Below are positions 1-9,105 of a stretch of DNA of 64,000 nt, in pieces (position 1 is the first letter of the stretch; each line of letters opens with the position of its first letter). The position numbers and the translations under genes are program-made. The DNA is taken from assembly GCA_963669435.1 (NCBI GenBank), contig OY770025.1:1984001-2048000 (forward strand), given 5' to 3'. The notes under the pieces were generated by a model. That model saw only the letters and a list, made by a program, of their open reading frames with translations, was not told the DNA's origin and made no database searches. Origin of the DNA: CALJFL01 sp963669435. Its GTDB lineage: Bacteria > Pseudomonadota > Gammaproteobacteria > Pseudomonadales > Halieaceae.

Positions 1-212
1 TACTCTTCCTTGAAAATGCGCATGAAAATCGGCGCACCCAGTTCCAAGCCCAGCGCTGTGAACTCTTCGCCGAGCCGCTGCGTATGCCGCTCGACTACAG
101 AAGTGCTGAGGCGGCTCTCTGGTACGGGTGATGCCATGGACTGCAGTGTACACGCGCTGATCATGATTGCGGCGCAGGCACACTTGGCCAGGCTACTCCT
201 GAACGTCCGCAT
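1..212 (-). CDS. Murein L,D-transpeptidase family lipoprotein, YafK/DpaA-like (N-terminal part only)
   Basis: Only the first 70 codons are inside the window; the gene continues past position 1. The chosen ATG at 212 gives a basic N-terminus, a short hydrophobic stretch and a lipobox I-S-A-C with Cys at residue 21, so an outer- or inner-membrane lipoprotein is likely. The segment GAPIFMRIFKEE at the end of the visible part matches the start of the YkuD-type catalytic domain in the YafK family (E. coli has GSPVYIQIFKEE at this place). Members of that family act on peptidoglycan; E. coli YafK (DpaA/LdtF) detaches Braun lipoprotein. The catalytic Cys/His motif is outside the window, so activity cannot be judged. 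The start overlaps the 3' end of the upstream gene by 20 bases, which suggests translational coupling. Confidence 0.72.
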   Translation of the reverse strand, partial: MRTFRSSLAKCACAAIMISACTLQSMASPVPESRLSTSVVERHTQRLGEEFTALGLELGAPIFMRIFKEE

Positions 213-918
213 CATCCGTCACCCAGTCGTAATTCTTGTTGTTCACTCGGCACCACTGCAAAAAACTGCCCGTCTCAACCTCTTTTTCGTAGGCTGCCCA
301 ATCCTCCAACAAGCGCTCGTAATAGCCGCACCTCTGCAGATAGCGGGCTTGTGCCGCCGAACTGTTTTCGAATATTTTGTGCAGTGCATCAACCGCCGCC
401 TGGCAGGGTGCTTCGTTCATTATCATCGCGTCGGGCACGTGATGGGTTGCCCAGTCCAGCACCTCGATATGCTCTGCAGCGAGCATGACCCAGCTTTGTT
501 CATCGGAGGGATCAAGTTCCAGGGCGCGGTTGAGGAACTCCTCCCTGGATAGCCTGGCCAACTGTTCATCGGTGGGTTGTGCGCCAAAGCTCAATGAGCG
601 CGCCAGCCAACGCACCTGTGGCATGCGCCCCTGGTGCCAGGCCTCGGTCAGGTAGGGCACCAGCAGGTCCCGTAACAGGGGGAACTGTATGGGGATCGGG
701 GTATCCGCGCTAAAGCCTGTTTCCTGGTCGAACAGAATGCGACAGAACTGCTCCTGTATCGCCGATTTACGCTCGGGCGACAGGCTCTGTACGCACTCGA
801 TCAGGCTATCTAGCGCTTGATTTCGTAACTTTGGAATCCCTTGCTCATGGGCGTCGATATAGCGCTGTAATTCTGGGCGAATTTCCGCATCAAACTTTGT
901 GATTATCTCATTTGCCAC
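193..918 (-). CDS. Hypothetical cytoplasmic protein, 241 aa
   Basis: I do not recognise a family. The protein is mostly helical in appearance, without signal peptide or membrane segment, and rich in Trp/Tyr in its C-terminal third (motifs such as CGYYERLLEDW and FLQWCRVNNKNYDW). The middle part (about residues 105-145) has a TPR-like flavour, with the phrase NRALELDPSDEQSW, but no clear tandem repeats. It is followed by, and overlaps, the YafK-type lipoprotein gene, so the two are probably co-transcribed. No catalytic motif is visible. Confidence 0.75.
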   Translation of the reverse strand: MANEIITKFDAEIRPELQRYIDAHEQGIPKLRNQALDSLIECVQSLSPERKSAIQEQFCRILFDQETGFSADTPIPIQFPLLRDLLVPYLTEAWHQGRMPQVRWLARSLSFGAQPTDEQLARLSREEFLNRALELDPSDEQSWVMLAAEHIEVLDWATHHVPDAMIMNEAPCQAAVDALHKIFENSSAAQARYLQRCGYYERLLEDWAAYEKEVETGSFLQWCRVNNKNYDWVTDDADVQE

Positions 919-1021
919 TGCCTGCTCCAGTTTTCCTTCAGAGAGGCTTGGCCAGTTCGCAAAGCTGTGTCAGCATGCGCTGAAGCCCGCAACATTGGTT
1001 CGAGCAGGGAGAGAATGCGCT

Positions 1022-1219
1022 ATGAAGCTGCCCGTACAACTGTTGATATTGGGCTTCGTCAGTTTTTTATGGCTGGCCATTGTGATTCCCGGTTTTTGTT
1101 CATCGCCCTCGGCCCCGCAAGGTGATTGTGCTGAGCCCTCGCTGTTGCTCGCAGTTGCGCCCCTGATGGCAATATGGGTGGCTTGGTTGGTCTACCAGGC
1201 CTGGCGCCGCCGCGGCTGA
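1022..1219 (+). CDS. Small two-helix membrane protein, 65 aa
   Basis: Start chosen at ATG 1022, because the upstream in-frame extension to 899 lies over the start region of the divergent gene and lacks membrane-protein composition, and a GGGAGAG stretch precedes 1022. The product has a hydrophobic helix at about residues 5-25, a short Cys-containing loop (GFCSSPSAPQGDCAEP; the two Cys could form a disulfide), a second helix at about 40-58 and a basic end WRRRG. This predicts a hairpin in the inner membrane. No family is recognised. The gene ends one base before the convergent gene at 1221. Small size makes the call moderate. Confidence 0.5.
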   Translation: MKLPVQLLILGFVSFLWLAIVIPGFCSSPSAPQGDCAEPSLLLAVAPLMAIWVAWLVYQAWRRRG

Positions 1220-1220
1220 T

Positions 1221-2777
1221 TCAGCGCAGCGCCGGTGGCAACATCCCGTGCTGCCAGGGGCCAAAAGCTATTTCTGTCGGCGGTGAGGAGTGGAACTGTA
1301 GGCCACTTCCCATCACCTCCACTTCACGAAAGCGAAATTGTTTGTAGCTCACCGCGGGAGGCAACTGCGCGGCCCCGCGCCACTGGCTGGCAATCTTGTT
1401 GTAGGTGCTGCCATTTAATGCATACACCAAATCCCTCCCCGCCACACAGGCGAGCAGTTCCTGATCAGAGGGGCGGTATTGGTTTGGCTCCGCACCTAAC
1501 TCCACGGCGCCATCTACCCAGTTCCCTGGATTGTTGATAGCGGCATTGTTCAGTAGGCCAAGGGCCTGGTAGGCATCGCTGAGGTCCGTAGGCTGGGCTG
1601 GTAATTGGTCAGCGACACCCGAGCGATACAGGCCGATGGTGTCTCGGTCGCATTCGCGCGCGTATTTGTCGTCCGGTACCTGCCAGAACATGCCAATGGG
1701 GTCTCCACAGCAGGTGTGGGTAAACTCCAGCGAACTTTCGGAGGTCCACTTCAGGTTGCTGTGCACCGAGGCCTGGTCCAGTTCGGTATCTCTCGGTGGC
1801 TTACTGACGATCCAGTTGGGCTCAGCGCTGTCAGCCAGGTACTCGCGGAGTTCCTCAGTCTTTACTATGTGGTAGGGACCGTAGCGATCCTGTAACAAGG
1901 CTACCAGGGATCCATCGTTGGAAAATAGATTTGTCGACCAGTCGGAAAACTCTAGCGTCCCGATGGGGTTGAAAGCGTACTCCCGGGGATCTTCCTTGAA
2001 CCTGAAGTGCAGGCGTTGGGTGCCGTACTCCGGTGGCCCCAGTTCCACCGGCTCACCGTAAAACCAGGCAGAGACATCGCCCCCATACACGACTTTCAAA
2101 ACCTCTTCTTGCGGTGGTGGCAGTACACCCAGGCCATCCAACAGGTTCTCGGTTATCGCGGCTCGGTGAAAACGGTATTCGGCACCGCGGTATTCTGCGT
2201 AGTACGCAAGGGCTGACCGCGTGGCGTCCGTCCATTCCCCCGAGGGTTCTTCCTCCAGGTACTTCATTGATTGCAGCTGACCTTGCAGCGCCTGCAGTTG
2301 GGTGGAGTTCAGTGGCGCCTCAAACACCAGGTAGCTCAAACCCGAGGGGCTGCTGGTTACCAGTACGCGCCGATCCACTTGTAATACAACCAGTGCTGAT
2401 TCGGCACCGCAGCGCAGCTCCAGGCTCCGGTTTAACACCCGATCCCCTGCGCTGCGGGTGCTGTCAATGGGCCCTATTTGGGTGTCAGAGAGAATCGGAT
2501 CGGCGATATTTACTGCCGGGCCGTCCGCCTGGGCCGCCGACCAAGAGGGACAGCCGCTTCCATCTGGCAAGGTAAGGCTTTCTGCCAATGAGAGAGTCTG
2601 ACCAATGTCCCACTTAAGGCTCGGATCCTCCGGAGGGCCTATGGCATCAGCAGAACGACGGATATCTACGAGGACAAAGTCACCCTTCGGGGCCAGGTCG
2701 GTAGCGAACGCCGTCTGGGTAAGCAGGGTTATCAGGGTCAGCGTAATTATCTTGCACCCGCAGCTTCTCATTTGCAC
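1221..2777 (-). CDS. Secreted hypothetical protein with a peptidoglycan-binding-like segment, 518 aa
   Basis: A clear signal peptide (basic start, hydrophobic TLTLITLLTQTAF, cleavage near A-T-D at residues 25-27) sends the protein to the periplasm or beyond. Around residues 160-195 the pattern LQSMKYLEEEPSGEWTDATR resembles a PG_binding_1 helical repeat (L-x-x-LGYL-x-G-x-x-D-x-x-T). That similarity is by eye only. The rest, rich in Trp, Pro and paired Cys (HTCCGD, ECDRDT), is not recognised. The gene starts 33 bases after the stop of the large kinase-like protein gene, so the two are probably one operon. No enzymatic motif is evident. Confidence 0.75.
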   Translation of the reverse strand: MQMRSCGCKIITLTLITLLTQTAFATDLAPKGDFVLVDIRRSADAIGPPEDPSLKWDIGQTLSLAESLTLPDGSGCPSWSAAQADGPAVNIADPILSDTQIGPIDSTRSAGDRVLNRSLELRCGAESALVVLQVDRRVLVTSSPSGLSYLVFEAPLNSTQLQALQGQLQSMKYLEEEPSGEWTDATRSALAYYAEYRGAEYRFHRAAITENLLDGLGVLPPPQEEVLKVVYGGDVSAWFYGEPVELGPPEYGTQRLHFRFKEDPREYAFNPIGTLEFSDWSTNLFSNDGSLVALLQDRYGPYHIVKTEELREYLADSAEPNWIVSKPPRDTELDQASVHSNLKWTSESSLEFTHTCCGDPIGMFWQVPDDKYARECDRDTIGLYRSGVADQLPAQPTDLSDAYQALGLLNNAAINNPGNWVDGAVELGAEPNQYRPSDQELLACVAGRDLVYALNGSTYNKIASQWRGAAQLPPAVSYKQFRFREVEVMGSGLQFHSSPPTEIAFGPWQHGMLPPALR

Positions 2778-2810
2778 TCTCTCCTCACTGACTTGGCCGC
2801 GATAGATCTA

Positions 2811-5800
2811 TTATTCGCGAGTCTGGAATCCGTTTATGTTGAGCTCGCTGTCACCGGAATAGGGCGATCGGAACAAACCGCTGCCCGTCTCGGTTTCGAC
2901 CAGGTCATAGAACTCCCTCGGGCTCATGGTATTGAAGTTCGTATATTGTGGACCCGTTTTATCGGGGATAGCCGACATGGGAGGGCTGAGCCTGCCGCCG
3001 AACACACGGAAGTCCATGGAACCTTCGATGCGCGCATTTAGCATATGATAGGCAATTCGCCGTGCCTCCTCGGGAGGTGCCCAGGCGTCTACCAGCCTTT
3101 GCACCCTGCGGGCCTCTTCCCAGCGCTCCTGCGGCGTGGAGCCCCTTATCGGCCGGAAGCCATCGTAGTCGAAATAAACGACCTTATAGCCCGTGGGGGA
3201 TAGGTCGTCGGGTAAGACGTCGAGGTTGGGGAGTTTGCTGTCCGTCCACACCAGTCCTCGTTGGTTGAGTTCCCTGACGGCCAGCTGAATGGTCAGAGCT
3301 TCATTGCGATTGAGCGTACCCTCGGGACGGGCACGAGCCCGTTCAAGCGCGTTGGTAATGTACTGGCCGGGCTGGCCTTCGATAGGCTCGGCCAGGTTTT
3401 CCTCTCGAAAGATAAACCGGCCACCGTCTGCCTTCTCGTCCCGAATCCAGATGGGTTCACCTTTGCGTTCTGCCACGCGGAAAAACTGACTATCTTCGGC
3501 AGCTTCGACCAGCAGCTCCCTGCCCACCTCACTGTCATGGATCATTTCCTCCATGCCCTCAGGCCCCTGCAACTGTGCGGCCCGCTTCGCCTTTGGGTTG
3601 TACAAGTAGTCCGGAACGAAGCGCTCTTTGATAATGAAGTCGGCGTCTTCAGGATCGAAGTAGGGCGTGGTGAATCCGCCGCCCGAGCTGATTCGTTCAC
3701 CGAAGGTGATGACTTCTCCATCCTCCCCAATCACGGTGGTACCCGCCAGTATTCGACCGTTGTCGTCACTCATTTCCTCGGCCCCTTCCACCAGGTTGCC
3801 TATCCGGCCATTGGGTGGCGCAGAGCGGGTAAATACCTCGCCAATCAGTTCATTGTGGGGATTGTACCAACCGGTGCTAACGTCACGGAAGCCAAGGTCC
3901 GCATCGTAGCGCAGCACTTCGAGTTCGCCCGAGAGTTCCTGGACCATCTGTTCCGCCCGCGCGGCCTGTAGGGCATCCTCTTCGGCGGCAAGGCGCGCTT
4001 CAAACTGCTTCGCAGCGATCAGTGCATTCAGCTCTTCCTCGTCCATCAGGCGTGCGCCGGAAGTTTCCAGCTTTGCCGTGGATTCCTCGATAAAGGCTCG
4101 CAGATCCCGCCTTTGTGCCGGTGTAAGGTCGTCGAGATTATCGAGAACGCTTGAGCCGTATTTGCTGACCAGCGCGCGACCGCGGCGCAGGTTCATAAAA
4201 TGGCGAAGTTCTCTGCCGCCCATGGCCATGCCCACGCCGGGGGCAATCATCCCTAACATTGCCATGCTGACGGATTCGCGATTTTCCTCGGCATTCTTCA
4301 GGATGTCATCGCCGAGGACCAGCGCGGCGCCGTGGGCATAGTCGTAGAACGCCTCTGAATCCAGTGCTCGCTGTAGTCCGATATTGCCATAGTAGGCCGC
4401 GTCCAGCGCATCGACACCAAGCATCATGCCCGCCGCGATGGCGCTGGCCGCAGCGCTACTGCCAGCGGCGGATACTGCAAATGCCGCACCGGCGGTCACT
4501 GCCGTTATCGTCATCACCTTGTAGGCATCGTCGATGGCGCCATACTGGTCCAACGCTCTCACGGCTGCCCCGGTAATGTGCAGTCTTTCCACAAATCCCC
4601 GCGCCAGCTTATCTGCCTGCCAGTAGCTGCGTTCGGGTTGGCCGGGCGCCTCGGCGGTGCCCGGAACGGCGGGCACTGTGCGTTTGATCACCAACTGCGG
4701 GATGATTTTGGCCACGGCGGGATCTGATTTCTGGCCGGCGACCACCATCAGTTCCTCGACATTGCAGTTCCCGGCGCGCTGGGCACGGCCAATGGCCTTG
4801 GTCAGGTCGGTCAGTTGTTCTTTGGCTGCTTCCTGGGTCAGCCGTACCAGCAAAGGTTCGATTTCAGCGTCCGTGTAGTGAAACCGGCGGGCCGTCGCTG
4901 CGGCATCCAGTGTCTCACCCATCGGTACCTCAACCACCGGCTCTGGCGGATGCGGGCCCCCGGAGATATAGGCGAGCCGATCAATCATCGTGGTGCTCTC
5001 GCGATCCAGGAACGGCTTCGCACTGATCTTGATCTTGTTGTTGGCCATAAAGGCCTCGGTCTCAACCCCATTGACGCGGGCCCGTTCGCGCATCGCCTGG
5101 ATAGCACCGGCGTCGTTGTCCGCCAGGGCACTCAGCGGTTCCACAATATCGGGGCTGGCCATCAGCTCGACCATTTCGTTGCGAATCAGGATGGCCGCCG
5201 CGTGATCGCCGTTGTAGGCATCCACGGAGGGGTTGAACCTCAGGCGTCCGTCTTCAGCGTCGTTGTATTCTGCCCACGCCCAGGCGATGGGGTTAACAAA
5301 TCGCGCGAGCTCGCCAATCACCACCCGCGAGAAGCTGGCATTTTTCTGCAACGCGAACTTGGGGTCGCCATTGAAAGGCTGCCCGGTGCAGGCTGATACC
5401 TCTTTAAGCGCGTCGTGCCAGGTTTTACCCAGTTTCTCTGATACCCCGCTGATGACGGTGGTTACCATGGCAGGGTTGCTGCGAATTGCCGTATCTGCGG
5501 GTCTCGCAGCGATTACATCACCGGTGGCGACGGGGAGGATCAGCGCCTCGCGGTTTGCGGGCGCCCCGTAGCCCCGCGCCTCGGGGCTGATAAAGTGGAT
5601 GGGCTCTGAACGAAAAATGACTTCCCCGTTGGTCTCCTCGGCGGGGAGGCGACTTGCACTCAGGGAGAATTGCTGGCCAGTGCGCGTCGGGGTTTCCAGC
5701 ACATTTAACCGCAGCGCGATATTCTGTAGCGGCACTGTTCCCTTGAAGCCGATATAAACTACGGCCGCGTCACCGGGATAGAAGGTGACTTCGGAGTCGG

Positions 5801-6863
5801 TGCGAATCTGGTCGTCCAGGCGTGAAAACTGGATAAAGGCCTCCTGCCCGGCAAATCGCAGTTGCCAGTCGCCATTTTTCTCCCCCACGTTGATGGTGTG
5901 GGTACCGGGAAGCACACCCGACTGCAGGCTCACATCCACGTAAGCCAACTTGTCCGGATCATTGAGTGCTTCTTTGCGGCTCTGCAGGCGCGACAAAATT
6001 TCCGCGTCTGGCTCGGGCAGGCCCTCGACCATGCTGATCGCCGCGCCCGTATCGCCCTTGACCAGTTCAACCAGTGGGTCGCCTGGCTGGATGCTGTCGA
6101 GGATAAACCGGTAGTCCGTGCCCGGTTGCGACGAATTGAGGGTTTCACCGGACTCCAGGGCCTCACGGATGCCCTCACCGTAGAGGATAAGGCGGCGACT
6201 TTTCAGCCCAGGGTTCTCATCATCCGGTATTTCCTGGCCTGCGGTGTCAAATGGATACGCTTCGGTGCTTTGGCGCTGCACGACGAAGACTTCCTCCAGC
6301 TGAAATTCTTCCTCGGTGTCGCAGTCGGCGCCGACGCCGCTGTCACAGGCGCTTACCCATTGGCTGAGATCGAAATCAAAGTTCCAACGGCGGTCGCGCA
6401 GCACGAGGGTGATTTGTCCCGTGGTGGGTGGCAGGTACAGTACGCTGTAGTTGTCTGCGCTACCCTGCAGCGTGCCGGCCGGGTACAGGCCAGAGGCCGG
6501 GCGGAGCCGAACCAGCCCGGTTGCCAGGGCCCCGCCCTCGTTGAATGACAGAGCCAGCGGTTGTGAGCCGCCACTCCACTGGGCCACTACCTGCTCGGGA
6601 AGATTCTCGTGGGCTTGCTGGTAGGTGAGCGCGAAACTGAAGGAAGCACTGTCGGGGAAGCGTCGAAAGCTCAGGTCAAACCAGTTTTCAGGGTCATCGT
6701 CGTCAAACTCCTCATCAGCACCCAGGTCACTCTCCAGGTTCCGCATCAGTTCATCAATGTCGTCCTGGCTCCAGCCAGGTTGCGCATAACCGCAAACAAG
6801 CAGCGACAGTATCAGGACAATGACCTTGCTTCCGTGCGCGATAAGAGGTGGTATGCCCAACAT
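2811..6863 (-). CDS. Large secreted protein with C-terminal protein-kinase-like domain, 1350 aa
   Basis: ATG 6863 is preferred over the longer frame to 6908: AGGGGG sits six bases upstream, and a good -10 box at 6912-6917 would place transcription start near 6905. Layout: signal peptide (cleavage near W-S-Q, about residue 33), acidic linker, beta-rich region to about 430, helical region, Ala/Gly-rich hydrophobic helices at about 783-812 and 867-882, coiled coil, then a kinase-like fold at about 1050-1250. Ordered motifs in that fold: Gly-rich SSGGGFT (1059-1065), FIIK with Lys 1079, a helix with Glu 1116, catalytic-loop-like W-T-D-S-K-L-P-N (Asp 1208, Asn 1213) and F-D-Y-D-G (Asp 1232/1234). 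These match the VAIK, alpha-C Glu, HRDxKxxN and DFG landmarks. Hydrophobic helices before a C-terminal catalytic domain recall polymorphic toxins. Substrate is unknown, and a pseudokinase or AMPylase role is possible. Confidence 0.8.
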   Translation of the reverse strand: MLGIPPLIAHGSKVIVLILSLLVCGYAQPGWSQDDIDELMRNLESDLGADEEFDDDDPENWFDLSFRRFPDSASFSFALTYQQAHENLPEQVVAQWSGGSQPLALSFNEGGALATGLVRLRPASGLYPAGTLQGSADNYSVLYLPPTTGQITLVLRDRRWNFDFDLSQWVSACDSGVGADCDTEEEFQLEEVFVVQRQSTEAYPFDTAGQEIPDDENPGLKSRRLILYGEGIREALESGETLNSSQPGTDYRFILDSIQPGDPLVELVKGDTGAAISMVEGLPEPDAEILSRLQSRKEALNDPDKLAYVDVSLQSGVLPGTHTINVGEKNGDWQLRFAGQEAFIQFSRLDDQIRTDSEVTFYPGDAAVVYIGFKGTVPLQNIALRLNVLETPTRTGQQFSLSASRLPAEETNGEVIFRSEPIHFISPEARGYGAPANREALILPVATGDVIAARPADTAIRSNPAMVTTVISGVSEKLGKTWHDALKEVSACTGQPFNGDPKFALQKNASFSRVVIGELARFVNPIAWAWAEYNDAEDGRLRFNPSVDAYNGDHAAAILIRNEMVELMASPDIVEPLSALADNDAGAIQAMRERARVNGVETEAFMANNKIKISAKPFLDRESTTMIDRLAYISGGPHPPEPVVEVPMGETLDAAATARRFHYTDAEIEPLLVRLTQEAAKEQLTDLTKAIGRAQRAGNCNVEELMVVAGQKSDPAVAKIIPQLVIKRTVPAVPGTAEAPGQPERSYWQADKLARGFVERLHITGAAVRALDQYGAIDDAYKVMTITAVTAGAAFAVSAAGSSAAASAIAAGMMLGVDALDAAYYGNIGLQRALDSEAFYDYAHGAALVLGDDILKNAEENRESVSMAMLGMIAPGVGMAMGGRELRHFMNLRRGRALVSKYGSSVLDNLDDLTPAQRRDLRAFIEESTAKLETSGARLMDEEELNALIAAKQFEARLAAEEDALQAARAEQMVQELSGELEVLRYDADLGFRDVSTGWYNPHNELIGEVFTRSAPPNGRIGNLVEGAEEMSDDNGRILAGTTVIGEDGEVITFGERISSGGGFTTPYFDPEDADFIIKERFVPDYLYNPKAKRAAQLQGPEGMEEMIHDSEVGRELLVEAAEDSQFFRVAERKGEPIWIRDEKADGGRFIFREENLAEPIEGQPGQYITNALERARARPEGTLNRNEALTIQLAVRELNQRGLVWTDSKLPNLDVLPDDLSPTGYKVVYFDYDGFRPIRGSTPQERWEEARRVQRLVDAWAPPEEARRIAYHMLNARIEGSMDFRVFGGRLSPPMSAIPDKTGPQYTNFNTMSPREFYDLVETETGSGLFRSPYSGDSELNINGFQTRE

Positions 6864-6911
6864 CGTTGCCCCCTGTTCTGACCAGTATTGATTACCTGAT
6901 TTCCGCAATAA

Positions 6912-6939
6912 ACTATAGCAGTTTATCGGTGCTTGGCAT
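6912..6939 (-). promoter_or_regulatory. Sigma-70-type promoter for the kinase-like protein gene
   Basis: On the minus strand ATGCCA (6939-6934, 4/6 to TTGACA) is followed after 16 bases by TATAGT (6917-6912, 5/6 to TATAAT). Transcription would start near 6905, giving a leader of about 40 bases before the ATG at 6863. The upstream gene ends at 7073, so this gap of about 200 bases could give the gene its own promoter. Confidence 0.45.
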
Positions 6940-7072
6940 CCTTGCGGGGCAGTTCTGGAAGAGAGTGCAGGCTTTGATGAATGCGTGGTAGAAGCTGGCT
7001 ATGCCTGCGCTGTAGTAAGTTAGAAGGCGTCCGCAGCGGCGGGGGCAGATGCGAAATCGGTTGATTGCAAAA

Positions 7073-8362
7073 TCAGCGCTCTAGCGGTGGGCCCATGAAT
7101 TCAACGGATATGGAGCGAACAACGGCCTCGGCCTGTTCCCTGAATTGATCGAATGACGATTCGGGGCCGACATAGGCATAGCTGCAGGCCATTTTATGGC
7201 CCCCGGCGTTGTATAACAGCGCGCGCGAGGGCTGGCCCTGTTGGTCTGTCCCGGTGTATTCGCTGACCTTCACGCCTTTGCTATTGTGGAAGTCCCGATG
7301 CGCGTACGCTGACAGGCAGTGCTCCCCGAACAGAAAATCCTTCATCGGTTCGTCGAGTGTCCTTGTTGCCCTGCGGCGAGGGTTGTCCAGCAGTGATTCC
7401 ACCAGCTCCTGACCGCGTTTCTCGAAATCTGATCGTCTGGGAGGTTGCTCGTCCATGCCCTCGACGACGACGACAAGTTTCGTATCTCCACTATCATTGC
7501 CGCTGTAGGGTTCAACGATCATTTCGATTCGCCCCGGTGTTGCAGTAGAGATTGCAGGCTGCAGCACCGATTCCTCGGCCACCCAATCTTGAGGAATGTC
7601 CATTGCGACCTGGGCAGTGAAATTCAGCTGCGGAAGTACGGCGATGGCGATGCGCTCACTGGCCACGGCATAGGTGGGGCTCGTTGACTCATAGGCTTCT
7701 TCGAATTGCACCCTCACCGATGCAGCCATCTTGTCCAGTGCCGCTTCAGCGGCTTGTCGTTCACCCCTGGATATGCGCCCGGCCACCGAACTAACGCGGT
7801 AACGCAGTTGCAGCAGCACTCGCTCATCGAAAATTGCCGCATAGCGGCGCGCCCTTATCTTTTTGTCATCTGGATCCTTGACCGTGCTGTCGTTGGGGGA
7901 TTCGATCGCATAGAAGGTCTCGACTCCCATTTGCTCCCCGTAACCTGCTTCGTGGATTTGTACCACGAATGCTTCGGGATGGGCCTGGTAAAGATCTGCC
8001 CAGGAGGCGAGTGTCACCGGGTCTTCCGCGACTTCAACGGTCAATGTAAATGGAAAATCCTCGTAACCTGCTCCCATCGAGAGGTAGCGCGTCGCGGTCA
8101 TGGAGGGGGGAGCCCCGTCCATGGTCAGTAGATCGCCGCGAACCACGCGATCATATTCCGCATCCTGGGTTACCGGAACCTGCAGCTCGACTTTGTATCC
8201 TTCAAACGCAGGCAGTGCCAGCGGTACCCAGGTCTCCTCGGCCTGTGCAATACTGCCCAGAGCCAGCACAATTGCAGTCAGTACCGTTGCGAGTTTGTGA
8301 GCACAGGCGCTAGCGTGATTAATCGCCGGTTTGCGGGAGGGGGTCGATTGACAACGGGGCAT
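7073..8362 (-). CDS. Secreted hypothetical protein, 429 aa
   Basis: The protein has a long basic n-region, a hydrophobic core (LATVLTAIVLALGSIAQA) and a cleavage site near A-Q-A-E at about residue 41, so export by Sec is likely. The mature part seems to hold two similar alpha/beta halves (about 45-215 and 225-425), each ending in a helix of the type ALDKMAASVRVQF or QAEAVVRSISVEF. This recalls small stress-protein folds such as PsbP/DcrB, but I make no assignment. It lies upstream of, and in the same direction as, the kinase-like protein gene and is divergent from the three-gene secreted operon at 8443. No Shine-Dalgarno is obvious at the ATG. Confidence 0.72.
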   Translation of the reverse strand: MPRCQSTPSRKPAINHASACAHKLATVLTAIVLALGSIAQAEETWVPLALPAFEGYKVELQVPVTQDAEYDRVVRGDLLTMDGAPPSMTATRYLSMGAGYEDFPFTLTVEVAEDPVTLASWADLYQAHPEAFVVQIHEAGYGEQMGVETFYAIESPNDSTVKDPDDKKIRARRYAAIFDERVLLQLRYRVSSVAGRISRGERQAAEAALDKMAASVRVQFEEAYESTSPTYAVASERIAIAVLPQLNFTAQVAMDIPQDWVAEESVLQPAISTATPGRIEMIVEPYSGNDSGDTKLVVVVEGMDEQPPRRSDFEKRGQELVESLLDNPRRRATRTLDEPMKDFLFGEHCLSAYAHRDFHNSKGVKVSEYTGTDQQGQPSRALLYNAGGHKMACSYAYVGPESSFDQFREQAEAVVRSISVEFMGPPLER

Positions 8363-8442
8363 GGCTGTCTATATTCACCTTGAACACTAGAGCATGAATA
8401 AACCAGTATGGTTCCAGGTTCCCCGGTCTACAAGGTAAAACT
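8363..8442. promoter_or_regulatory. Divergent intergenic region between two sets of secreted-protein genes
   Basis: These 80 bases must hold the 5' signals for the minus-strand gene starting at 8362 and the plus-strand operon starting at 8443. AT-rich elements such as TATATT (plus strand) and TTGAAC are present, but I cannot fit a confident -35/-10 pair to either direction. A shared control region is an inference from the geometry alone. Confidence 0.3.
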
Positions 8443-9105
8443 GTGAACAAGGTGTTTCGCTGTCAAGCCACGGCGTTGTTGAGCTTGGTGATTTTTGCCA
8501 GCGCCGAGCTGCTTGCAAGTGAGGAACTGCCCGCACAGGGAGTTACGCTGCAATACAGCGAGGAGAAGGTAATCCCGGCTGATCCGCCGCGCGATTGTGG
8601 GGGCGGCGGCGGTCTGCTCGGTGCCCTTGAGGGTGTCACCTGCGAGATGGACAACGTGGGTACTACCATGGAGGACCGGGTGGAGGTCTCTACGGCCACG
8701 CTGCAAATGGAGGTGACTCCCGTGATCATCGTTCCCGAAGCGGGTCAGGACTATCGCCTCGCATTTAAGGTGCGCGGGGGGAGCGTGGGCTATGACGGTG
8801 AAATATCCGAGCAGGCAAAAACCTACGTCAATGCAGACTCAAGACTGGTCAAGTCGCGACTGGCAAGGTGGAGTACTACCTTCACTGAGGAGCAACTCGC
8901 TGCATTGCGGGCAGGCGAGCCTATCGAGATGCCGGTAACCAGACCGTTTGAGGGCTTGCAGCGCCTTAGCCTGACCGAGGCTCTTAACGTGCCGGTGAAC
9001 CCACCTCTACCCGGCGCTTTTCATACGGACATTGAACCGATGCTGAATTGGGCTGCTGAGGGCTCCACCTGGTTTGCCCCGCAGCAATCGTCTAGCGGGG
9101 GATGA
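8443..9105 (+). CDS. Secreted hypothetical protein, 220 aa (first gene of a three-gene operon)
   Basis: The start is GTG with AAGGT nine bases upstream; no in-frame ATG is available before the signal peptide. The signal peptide covers about residues 1-26 (hydrophobic LLSLVIFASAELLAS). The mature part contains a Gly run after a Cys (DCGGGGG) and a second Cys (VTCEMD), possibly a disulfide loop, followed by beta-strand-rich sequence and a low-complexity tail QQSSSGG. No family is recognised. Its stop overlaps the next start in an ATGA arrangement, so it is translationally coupled to the gene at 9102. Confidence 0.7.
   Translation: MNKVFRCQATALLSLVIFASAELLASEELPAQGVTLQYSEEKVIPADPPRDCGGGGGLLGALEGVTCEMDNVGTTMEDRVEVSTATLQMEVTPVIIVPEAGQDYRLAFKVRGGSVGYDGEISEQAKTYVNADSRLVKSRLARWSTTFTEEQLAALRAGEPIEMPVTRPFEGLQRLSLTEALNVPVNPPLPGAFHTDIEPMLNWAAEGSTWFAPQQSSSGG

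Noticed and set aside
10..552. Plus-strand open frame of 180 codons at the window start
   Set aside because: It lies antisense to the L,D-transpeptidase and hypothetical genes on the minus strand, which have a lipobox and a family motif; this frame has neither.
1203..1233. GC-rich inverted repeat between convergent genes at 1.2 kb
   Set aside because: The arms are only five bases with an inner palindrome leaving a one-base loop, and there is no T-run, so I do not call a terminator.
3261..3971. Plus-strand open frame of 236 codons
   Set aside because: It is inside and antisense to the kinase-like gene and shows no domain or ribosome site; several similar frames in that gene (such as 5862-6548) were rejected for the same reason.
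6864..6908. N-terminal extension of the kinase-like protein to position 6908
   Set aside because: It would overlap the likely transcription start and lacks a ribosome site, whereas 6863 has AGGGGG in front and gives a clean signal peptide.
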